NCBI GenBank assembly: GCA_024761205.1
Contig: JAMASS010000029.1
Location: 1-64,000 of the forward strand
Origin: Limisphaerales bacterium
Lineage (GTDB): Bacteria > Verrucomicrobiota > Verrucomicrobiia > Limisphaerales > AAA164-E04
Direction of reading: 5' to 3'
Length of the DNA stretch: 64,000 nucleotides
The notes below the pieces were generated by a model that made no database searches, was not told where the DNA came from, and saw only the letters and a program-made list of their open reading frames with translations. Below, in pieces: positions 46,743 to 53,587 of the stretch (its first letter is position 1; every line of letters starts with the position of its first letter). The position numbers and the translations under genes are program-made.

Positions 46743-46802
46743 GCATTGTTGCACGCACGGTCGAAGTGGATGCTCATTGTGGCGTCAGATATTGCCGGTG
46801 AT

Positions 46803-46829
46803 AACGGCTCGACGGAGTCGCGCTCCATT
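46803..46829 (+). repeat. Dispersed repeat, copy C
   Basis: ACGGCTCGACGGAGTCGCGC is a shorter, diverged copy in inverted orientation to copy B, so the pair can fold into a large hairpin of the REP/BIME type. Confidence 0.5.
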
Positions 46830-46862
46830 TTTTCGGCTTGGATTGCGTATGTTGCGGTTTGG

Positions 46863-47429
46863 CTAGGTCGATTGCCCAGCGCAATGGCAATTGTGGCCGC
46901 AGGTTGGAGTAGATGGATTTTGTGAAGGATTGACAGGGGCTGGGTGTTCGGCGGGTTCGGCGCCAACGAAATCTGCAAGTTCACATATGGCGTCGTAGTA
47001 GGCGCCAACGTCTAGGCCAAGCAGAGCGGCGCCATAGATGAGGCAATGGTCGTCGGAGATGATTTTGCCGAAGTTGATGACGGGTATCATGTAGGACACG
47101 GCGCGGACTAGGTAGTCGGGGTGTTTGCCGAGGATGGGGCGCAGATAGAGCATGACGCCGCCAGGGTTTCGAATATCGGGCTCCGGGTGTGCGAATTGGT
47201 GCGTGCCCATCTCACCAAACTCGAGCACTAGTCGGGTCGGATAGCGGATGAACTCGGAGTCCGCCAAGAATGCCCCTAGGTTGGATGGCCGCAGGCCTCG
47301 GTATTTGTCGCGGGCGTGACCGGCTTGTGCTCTAAGTCGAGACGTGAGCCCGTCCTCGGCGACGTTGGCCAGCTCCGCTTCTGACATGCGCCGGAGTTCG
47401 TCGACGGTATCGAGTAGATTTTTTTCCAT
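46863..47429 (-). CDS. Unknown soluble protein, last gene of the octaheme cytochrome operon
   Basis: 188 residues, not recognised. It has an all-helical N-terminus (MEKNLLDTVDELRRMSEAEL), a middle with FGEMGTHQFAHPEPDIRNPG, LYLRPILGKHPDYLVRAVSY and DDHCLIYGAALLGLDVGAYY, and a Cys/His-rich end CGHNCHC that could bind a metal or heme. There is no signal peptide. It starts 7 bp after the octaheme cytochrome stop, so it is surely co-transcribed and may assist assembly or metal delivery; that role is inference from position only. Confidence 0.7.
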   Translation of the reverse strand: MEKNLLDTVDELRRMSEAELANVAEDGLTSRLRAQAGHARDKYRGLRPSNLGAFLADSEFIRYPTRLVLEFGEMGTHQFAHPEPDIRNPGGVMLYLRPILGKHPDYLVRAVSYMIPVINFGKIISDDHCLIYGAALLGLDVGAYYDAICELADFVGAEPAEHPAPVNPSQNPSTPTCGHNCHCAGQST

Positions 47430-47436
47430 GGCAGGG

Positions 47437-48909
47437 TTACTTTGTGTAACGGCCTTGAAACTCTTCCACCGCAGCTTCGCGCCGGGCTTTTTCTTCGGGA
47501 TCCATTTTGTTCAGAAACCATTTGTGGTTGTCCCCGTTCAGTGTTTCGTCCAAGAGCCGAGCTAGGTTCTCAGCCGCTTGTTTGCGTGCTGGGTCATCGG
47601 AGTGGGTGTTGTGCTCCGCTAACTCGCGAAGTTCGGGGATGTATTCGGTGTAAAAGTTTCGGGCGATTTCGTAGGTGCCGTGCCAATGAGTATAGTCCGG
47701 CCCCATCATGCTGGCGCCATGTCGGGCGCGACGGCCTTCATGATGCCACAGTTCGAACCAGATGAAGTCGATCTTGTTGCTGAACTTTGGCTTGCTCAAA
47801 AGTGGTTGCGCGGCGTTGTAGAGTGCCAGTCCCGGCTTGGCGAACTTGTCATGGTAGAGATCGATGAGGGCGTCGTATTGAACATAGAATCCGTCGACGA
47901 AGTTACGATTGTGGCAGTTGATGCAGACGTTGATCATGTTCTCACGTCGTTTTTGCCAAGGCACGTCTTTGCCGGGTAGACCGAGTTTGGCATCAGATAC
48001 TTCCGGGCGAACGGAGATGGCGGGACGGTTGTTCCAGGAAATGCGCATCCCGACGTCGTGAGTCACGGGTTGGTCTTTGGTGGCGCTCATGTGACAGGTC
48101 GCACATGTAGCTGAGGCGCTGTAGTCTTCGCCTACCACCCACTTCGCGTTGTCGAGAGCCATTTTCTCAAGATTTGCATAGTAAGCGATGCCGTGTTTAG
48201 ACTCGTTAAAGATCTCCAAGTGCGGATGGTCCGGCCCCATATGGCATTTGCCGCACGTATCTGGAGTTCGTGCTTGAGCGGCGGAGAATTCGTGCCGGGA
48301 ATGACAGGCGGTGCAGGAGCCTTCGGAACCGTCGGGATTGATGCGTCCGATGCCGGTGTTGGGCCAAGTGGCGGGATCGAGTCGTCCATTCGCGAGCACC
48401 TTCACCTGTGAGCCATGGCACTGCCAACAGCCATTGACTGCCGCAGCAGATGTCCCGTGGGGAAATCCGGTTGTGATGAAGGCGTTATTGCCTTCCACCA
48501 CTTCGGCAAGGACGTTGTCGAGTGAACCGAGAATGCGGCCTCCCTTGGCGTGATGGGAGTCGTTGAATTCTTGAACTTCATGTTCGTGACAGCGGGCGCA
48601 ATCGCGGGGCGAAACGATCGTGGAAATGAATTGCCCATAATGGTCGTAGGCATCGGCATCCTGCTCGTTGGCGGTATGGCACTCAAAGCAACCCACGTTG
48701 GCTCGGAAGTGCTTTGAGGACCCCCATTGCTGATAGACGGCAGGACTCTGCGTTCGATGGCAGGCGGTGCAGACCGCGCTTTCGGCCGTGGGTCGCGACG
48801 GCGCGAAGGCGGCGTTTGAGCTGAGAGAAAACCAAAGGCCGTTGAGGGCCAGAATGAGCAGGCAGGTCAGGTGTTGTCGTGTTTCCATCGTTGCGAATTG
48901 TTTAATCAT
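47437..48909 (-). CDS. Octaheme cytochrome c, hydroxylamine oxidoreductase (HAO)-like
   Basis: 490 residues with a Sec leader (LTCLLILALNGLWFSLSSNA). Eight CxxCH heme sites start at C47, C74, C104, C161, C199, C219, C269 and C329. After heme 6 comes KCHMGPDHPH; the D227-H228 pair corresponds to the active-site Asp-His of HAO. The C-terminal LWHHEGRRARHGASMMGPDY and WHGTYE are also HAO-type. The family oxidises hydroxylamine/hydrazine (with Tyr-crosslinked P460 trimers) or reduces nitrite/hydroxylamine. With NrfD-type partners upstream, the reductive direction is more likely. Whether the crosslinking Tyr is present (candidate Y406) could not be settled. It overlaps the NrfD stop by 8 bp; an alternative start is M8. 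Confidence 0.88.
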   Translation of the reverse strand: MIKQFATMETRQHLTCLLILALNGLWFSLSSNAAFAPSRPTAESAVCTACHRTQSPAVYQQWGSSKHFRANVGCFECHTANEQDADAYDHYGQFISTIVSPRDCARCHEHEVQEFNDSHHAKGGRILGSLDNVLAEVVEGNNAFITTGFPHGTSAAAVNGCWQCHGSQVKVLANGRLDPATWPNTGIGRINPDGSEGSCTACHSRHEFSAAQARTPDTCGKCHMGPDHPHLEIFNESKHGIAYYANLEKMALDNAKWVVGEDYSASATCATCHMSATKDQPVTHDVGMRISWNNRPAISVRPEVSDAKLGLPGKDVPWQKRRENMINVCINCHNRNFVDGFYVQYDALIDLYHDKFAKPGLALYNAAQPLLSKPKFSNKIDFIWFELWHHEGRRARHGASMMGPDYTHWHGTYEIARNFYTEYIPELRELAEHNTHSDDPARKQAAENLARLLDETLNGDNHKWFLNKMDPEEKARREAAVEEFQGRYTK

Positions 48910-50137
48910 TGGAAAGAATCGGTTGAGTTTTGGCGTTGAGTTCGCCGCTCATGATAGGGATGGCGACATGCAGCATCCATGAATATATGAGGGCGCCGAA
49001 GGCCCAGATGCCGAGACAGGTCCAAGTCTCATTCCAGGTCGGTTGATATTCGACAAATTGGCCGAGTGGCGTGGGCACGAATCCTGGGATGATCAGGCCC
49101 ATCCCTTTCTCAATCCAAATGCCTACGATGAGGGAGACACACGCGATGTCCAATAGCCAGATGCGAGCTGCAAACGGCGAGATGAGAATGCCAAGAGCGA
49201 GTAGATTCAGGAACAGGGCGGTCCAAATCCACGGGACTAGTCGATCGTGGCCGTGATGGCCCAACCAGAGATACTTAGCCGAAATGCTGTGATACGTGCC
49301 GGAGTAGAACTCGACGAATAATTCGCATCCGAGCAGGAACACGTTGATTAATAGGGAGATCGTGACAATTCGGCGGAGCAGTTGGAGGGGTTCGTTGCCG
49401 ATGTAATAACCGGTCCAACGCCGAATCATTTGAAAGGTCAGAATGAGCAGCGCTGGTCCGGCTGCGAAGGCGGATGCCAGGAATCGGGGAGCGACGATTG
49501 GGTGATTCCAGAAAGGACGACCGGCGAGGCCGACATACAAGAACGCGGTCACCGTGTGGATGCTGATGGCCCAAAAGATGGCGATGAACACAAAGGGAAT
49601 GTAAAAGAGTTTGGTTGGCGTCTTGTCGAGATACTTCATGTAGAGCAGATAGCCGCAGATGTGGATGTTGAGCAGCAGATAGCCGTTGAGGACAATCACG
49701 TCCCAACTGAGCATGGAGATCGGCCAATTCATGCGCCCAAGGGGTGGGATGAGATGTAGGAAACGATCAGGGCGGCCGAGGTCCACGGTGACGAACAAAA
49801 GACACATCACGATGACGGCGATGGCCATGAGCTCGCCGAACAGGACCACCTTGTGCATGGATTCAATGCGGTAGATATAGGCCGGGATGACCAGCATCAC
49901 AGCAGCGGCCGCAACCCCGACCAAGAATGTGAAGTTGGCGATGTAAGCGCCCCAGGAAACTTGATTGGTCATCCCGGTGGTTTGGAGTCCGTTGACCAAC
50001 TGATGGGCCCAGGCATTCACCCCGATCAGTGAGATCACGCTCAAGAGTCCCATCCACGCGTAAAATCGCCAGCTTCCTTCCCAGGAGAGAAACCAGATTC
50101 GGCCGAGAAACTGAAGGTATTGTCTAGTGTGACCCAT
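48902..50137 (-). CDS. nrfD: NrfD/PsrC-like membrane subunit
   Basis: 411 residues, almost entirely membrane. About ten predicted helices, for example WMGLLSVISLIGVNAWAHQL (~28), FLVGVAAAAVMLVIPAYIYR, FIAIFWAISIHTVTAFLYV and IWTALFLNLLALGILISPFA. It belongs to the long NrfD/PsrC/HybB-type quinol-interacting anchors, which exchange electrons between the quinone pool and the periplasmic ferredoxin subunit. The gene lies 9 bp after the ferredoxin gene and overlaps the octaheme gene. Start ATG 50137. Confidence 0.88.
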   Translation of the reverse strand: MGHTRQYLQFLGRIWFLSWEGSWRFYAWMGLLSVISLIGVNAWAHQLVNGLQTTGMTNQVSWGAYIANFTFLVGVAAAAVMLVIPAYIYRIESMHKVVLFGELMAIAVIVMCLLFVTVDLGRPDRFLHLIPPLGRMNWPISMLSWDVIVLNGYLLLNIHICGYLLYMKYLDKTPTKLFYIPFVFIAIFWAISIHTVTAFLYVGLAGRPFWNHPIVAPRFLASAFAAGPALLILTFQMIRRWTGYYIGNEPLQLLRRIVTISLLINVFLLGCELFVEFYSGTYHSISAKYLWLGHHGHDRLVPWIWTALFLNLLALGILISPFAARIWLLDIACVSLIVGIWIEKGMGLIIPGFVPTPLGQFVEYQPTWNETWTCLGIWAFGALIYSWMLHVAIPIMSGELNAKTQPILSND

Positions 50138-50146
50138 ACCGCGATA

Positions 50147-51106
50147 CTAATCAAAAAAGTAATAGAACCTCGGAACAGTTCCGGCGTCCTCTTTGAGAAT
50201 ATAGACTCGCTTGTTCTGCAGGATGTAGTTGATTTCACTATCCGGATCCAAGAGATTGCCGAACACTCGGGCACCGGTCGGGCAGACCTCTAGGCAGGCC
50301 GGGTATTTTCCTTCGCGAGTGCGGTGAAGGCAGAAGGTACACTTTTCAACAACCCCTTGGGGGCGGAGGCGATTGCTGAGATACCCTTGATTGGGATTGA
50401 TGGCCTCGGGCGAAATGGTGGGTTTCTTCCAGTTGAACCGGCGAGCGTCGTAGGGACAGGCGGCCATGCAATAACGGCAACCGATGCACCAATTGTAGTC
50501 CACTACCACGACGCCATCGGGCTCCATCCAGGTCGCTTCAACGGGGCAGGCCTTGGTGCAGGGGGAGTCTTTGCATTGGTGGCATTGAACCGGCATGTAG
50601 TATTTACCTTTTTGCGGCACCTCGCCCTCGTAATACTGGTCGGATGCTTCGAGATTGATGGCTCCCTTGTCTAGCTCCAGCACCCGGATGTAGGACATTT
50701 CAATATCGTCGGCCGCATCTCGGGATTGGTTGTTTTCAGCCATGCAGGCATGGGCGCAGCGACGACAGCCGACGCATTTGGAAAGGCTGAGGGCGTAGGC
50801 GAATTCGATCCCTTCTTGCGGCTTGGTATCGGAGATGGTGCTGGTGACGCCGTAGTCTTTTTGGGTCTTGCGTTCCAATGAGTGAAGAATCCGTTGCATG
50901 TCCTCTGGACCAAGCTCCTGGTAATGTTTTTGCAGGAGGTCACTCAACGTGATTTCGCCTCGCTCAAGGGAGAGAAGCGGCTTGAGTGCGGTCACCAGCC
51001 CAGCGATCCCAACCATGGTCGCTCCAGTTCCTTTGAGAAACGTCCGCCGCCCGATCCTTCGGGGGGGCCTTGGTGTCGGGTGCTTGTCTGAGGAATTCGC
51101 CGTCAT
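50147..51106 (-). CDS. nrfC: Tat-exported ferredoxin subunit with four 4Fe-4S clusters (NrfC/PsrB-like)
   Basis: 319 residues. Twin-arginine leader GRRTFLKGTGATMVGIAGLV. Four Cys groups: CVGCRRCAHAC (~113), CHQCKDSPCTKACP (~175), CIGCRYCMAACP (~207) and CTFCLHRTREGKYPACLEVC (~256), i.e. 16 ligands for four cubane clusters. It relays electrons between the NrfD membrane subunit and the periplasmic cytochromes. Start overlaps the tetraheme stop (TGATG). There is no molybdopterin subunit in the operon, which argues against a polysulfide, DMSO or thiosulfate reductase and in favour of a cytochrome acceptor. Confidence 0.9.
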   Translation of the reverse strand: MTANSSDKHPTPRPPRRIGRRTFLKGTGATMVGIAGLVTALKPLLSLERGEITLSDLLQKHYQELGPEDMQRILHSLERKTQKDYGVTSTISDTKPQEGIEFAYALSLSKCVGCRRCAHACMAENNQSRDAADDIEMSYIRVLELDKGAINLEASDQYYEGEVPQKGKYYMPVQCHQCKDSPCTKACPVEATWMEPDGVVVVDYNWCIGCRYCMAACPYDARRFNWKKPTISPEAINPNQGYLSNRLRPQGVVEKCTFCLHRTREGKYPACLEVCPTGARVFGNLLDPDSEINYILQNKRVYILKEDAGTVPRFYYFFD

Positions 51107-51756
51107 CAGTGCTGCTTGTCTTTCGATCGAGAGGATTGAGCGGCTCGGGCCGGATACTTCGGAGGAGGGAGGCTCTCTACGGTCGGAAACTTTGGCTGAT
51201 GGGGATCATGGCACTCGATGCAGCGGAGTTTTGTCCGCTGGCCTCGGGTAGTGTCCCAATACCCGTTTTGTCTTCCGTGAACGCCTGCTTTCCAGTCGCG
51301 ATGGACGGTTCCATGACAGCGGGCACAGAGTGAAACGACATCCCGTTCAGCGATTTCCGAGCCGTCGTAGTCGACGAAGGCATTTCGATTTGTCGGGTGA
51401 TGGCAGTTGAGGCAGAAACGGTTGTTGCCGTGTTGCAGGGTGATCCCGCGGTGTTCGACCATAGGCCGATCGATCTGCCATTTCGGCGTTAGGGCCTTGT
51501 GACACTCCATGCAGTTGTATCGCCAACCAAGCTTGATCATATCTAGGCCGGTCGGCTGACGTGGGGGGTGTTTATCGAGATGGGTATCTTCGGCTGGCGA
51601 GACCGGTGCGGTTTGGCGGGCTTGTTGTGTGTTCGGGTTGTTTGGTGATTGGGCGTCGCTGGAGATGAGGGGGGCTGTTAGGAGCAGGAAACCGCCAAGA
51701 ATGGCGGATGCAGCCGCAGTGGTTGCCTTGGACACCCGTTTCTTGTGCTTTGCCAC
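51106..51756 (-). CDS. Tetraheme cytochrome c (electron carrier of the operon)
   Basis: 216 residues with an N-terminal leader (AAASAILGGFLLLTAPLISS). Four CxxCH sites: CMECH (~82), CLNCH (~115), CARCH (~143) and CIECH (~179), with extra His residues between them for bis-His coordination. It resembles the NapC/NrfB-like small multiheme carriers, but without the membrane anchor of NapC. As the first gene of the operon it probably shuttles electrons from the ferredoxin subunit to the octaheme cytochrome. No obvious promoter box was identified in the ~120 bp upstream, which is also the downstream end of the next gene. Confidence 0.88.
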   Translation of the reverse strand: MAKHKKRVSKATTAAASAILGGFLLLTAPLISSDAQSPNNPNTQQARQTAPVSPAEDTHLDKHPPRQPTGLDMIKLGWRYNCMECHKALTPKWQIDRPMVEHRGITLQHGNNRFCLNCHHPTNRNAFVDYDGSEIAERDVVSLCARCHGTVHRDWKAGVHGRQNGYWDTTRGQRTKLRCIECHDPHQPKFPTVESLPPPKYPARAAQSSRSKDKQH

Positions 51757-51874
51757 TCAGGGAGCATGTGGCGTCGCGGGATTTATGGCTTCGTAGGATT
51801 TGGCCAAGGCTTTGTAATTTTTGCTAATTATTGGAGGGCAATTCGCAGGGTACCGACGTACAGGTGCGCGGGGC

Positions 51875-52840
51875 TTACGTCGATAATTGTTGCACAACGA
51901 AGCTCGATGTGTGAGTGCGAAAATAGGTGATTGTTTTCTCCAACCCTTCCGCAAGTGAGACTTTTGGTTCCCAGCCGAGCTTCTTTTTCGCAAGTGAGAT
52001 ATCTGGTTTTCGGCGCTGGGGATCGTCCTTCGGTAAGTCTCGAAATACGATTTTCGATGAGGTGCCGGTGAGTCTGATGATTTCATTCGCAAGCTCGAGG
52101 ATCGTGAACTCCGAGGGATTTCCCAGATTGACTGGTCCGACGAAGGCATCCTGTTCCATGTGTTGAACTATGCCCTTGATGAGATCGCTCACATAGCAGA
52201 AGCTCCGGGTTTGTTCACCGATTCCGTAAGCGGTGAGGTCCTCGTTTTGGAGTGCTTGGATGATGAAATTGGACACTACACGACCGTCTTTGGCGAACAT
52301 GCGGGGGCCGTAGGTGTTGAAGATGCGAATGAGGCGGACCTCGATTCGGTGTTGGCGGTGATAGTCGAACATCAACGTTTCGGCGCAGCGTTTTCCTTCG
52401 TCGTAGCAGGAGCGGATACCAATGGGATTGACGTTGCCCCGGTAAGATTCTGTTTGAGGGTGCTCCAACGGGTCGCCATAAATCTCAGACGTGCTGGCTT
52501 GGAGGATTCGGGCGCCATGCAGCTTGGCCATGCCGAGCATGTTGATGGTGCCGAGAATGTTGGTCTTGATGGTTCGGATGGCGTTGTGTTGGTAGTGGAT
52601 CGGCGAGGCCGGGCAGGCTAGATTGTAAATTCGATCGACTTGTTGATCCTCAAGGAACAGGGGATCGATGATGTCGTGTTCGATAAAGGTGAAGTTGTCT
52701 CGCTTGAGCAGATGCGCAATGTTGTGCTTCTGACCGGTGAAGAAATTGTCGATACAGATCACCTGGTGGGTGTCGATAAGCTCGTCGCATAGATGGCTGC
52801 CGAGGAAGCCTGCGCCTCCGGAAATCAGAGCTGTTTTCAT
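51875..52840 (-). CDS. uxs: UDP-glucuronate decarboxylase (UDP-xylose synthase type)
   Basis: 321 residues of short-chain dehydrogenase fold. [16 protein letters not shown] near residue 7 (GxxGxxG), [20 protein letters not shown] near 74, [18 protein letters not shown] near 117 (Thr/Ser and glutamate typical of UXS), [13 protein letters not shown] near 144 (YxxxK) and [10 protein letters not shown] near 170. NAD-dependent conversion of UDP-glucuronate to UDP-xylose for surface polysaccharides. No polysaccharide cluster is adjacent, though a glycosyltransferase occurs at 56-57.5 kb. It lies about 120 bp upstream of the cytochrome operon on the same strand. Confidence 0.92.
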   Translation of the reverse strand: MKTALISGGAGFLGSHLCDELIDTHQVICIDNFFTGQKHNIAHLLKRDNFTFIEHDIIDPLFLEDQQVDRIYNLACPASPIHYQHNAIRTIKTNILGTINMLGMAKLHGARILQASTSEIYGDPLEHPQTESYRGNVNPIGIRSCYDEGKRCAETLMFDYHRQHRIEVRLIRIFNTYGPRMFAKDGRVVSNFIIQALQNEDLTAYGIGEQTRSFCYVSDLIKGIVQHMEQDAFVGPVNLGNPSEFTILELANEIIRLTGTSSKIVFRDLPKDDPQRRKPDISLAKKKLGWEPKVSLAEGLEKTITYFRTHTSSFVVQQLST

Positions 52841-52853
52841 TCAATGGTATGAA

Positions 52854-52883
52854 GGAACCCCAAGTCCACGGACTTGGGGTTCC
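52854..52883. terminator. Strong hairpin between uxs and the decayed assembly line
   Basis: GGAACCCCAAGTCC pairs perfectly with GGACTTGGGGTTCC around an ACG... core, giving a ~13-bp GC-rich stem. The flanking T-run is short (TTCCTTACG), so termination would be weak or factor-assisted. It lies 14 bp upstream of the uxs start and would end minus-strand transcription coming from the right. Confidence 0.55.
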
Positions 52884-53587
52884 TTACGAAATCAGCCGAA
52901 AGCGTAGCGATCCGTTCGGCTGGGCTCAAGTCATTATGTTTGCAACTCACGGGTGACATTTGTATTGCGCTCGGGGTTTCGTCACTTCGCAAGCAACCGG
53001 GTTTTCCGCCGTGGGCTTTCCGGCAAATTTGAGCTTTGGATGTTCCAGTAATGACCGTCGATCGCGTTAACGTTGGTGAGCTTGTATTCCCTGCCGTTCA
53101 GGGTGATGTTACCGCTGTGTCTGTGTTTTTGCATCGAGGTGATTGGAAACGAGGGAACAAATCGGAACTGCTGCATCCCGCCATGCGATTGATTGGGATG
53201 GCTTCTGCATGGTTGGATTCCAGAGGCCAGGACAAGTCCACTTTGTCGGCGATGAGCATGCCCCAGGCCTGGTGATTGGTGATACCGGAGGTGTTACCGA
53301 TCTTGAGATTGTACTTGTGGCAGTCCCATGTCGCTTGGCCAAAGGGGGTAGATTTGCTGAAAGGCGGTATCGACGTCGTTAGCTCGATCCGCGGAACTAG
53401 GCCCAGACTTGAGCGGCTTTCGTGTCATCGTCGGGTTCGTTGAAGAGGACACAGCGGATTAGCATGCTGAGTTTCTGAGCGGGGCCGGTCCAGGTAACGT
53501 GGTGGGCTTCGTTGAAGCCCAATAATGGATGAATCGAAATACGGTTCTGTTGTCAATCACTTCCATGATTGTTTGGGATGGTTAGGG
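52884..53587 (-). other. Decayed coding DNA, unidentified
   Basis: Minus-strand pieces such as SIHPLLGFNEAHHVTWTGPA (~53525-53465), KIGNTSGITNHQAWGMLIAD (~53305) and LNGREYKLTNVNAIDGHYWN (~53110-53050) look like protein-derived sequence in several frames, but the family was not recognised. They may include the tail of the assembly-line relic next to them. Confidence 0.35.

Noticed and set aside
47437-48909. Pentaheme nitrite reductase NrfA
   Set aside because: There are eight CxxCH sites and no CxxCK active-site motif; the GPDHPH and WHHEGRRAR segments fit the HAO family instead.
50147-51106. Polysulfide/thiosulfate or DMSO reductase operon
   Set aside because: The ferredoxin and NrfD subunits fit, but the molybdopterin catalytic subunit is absent and multiheme cytochromes take its place.
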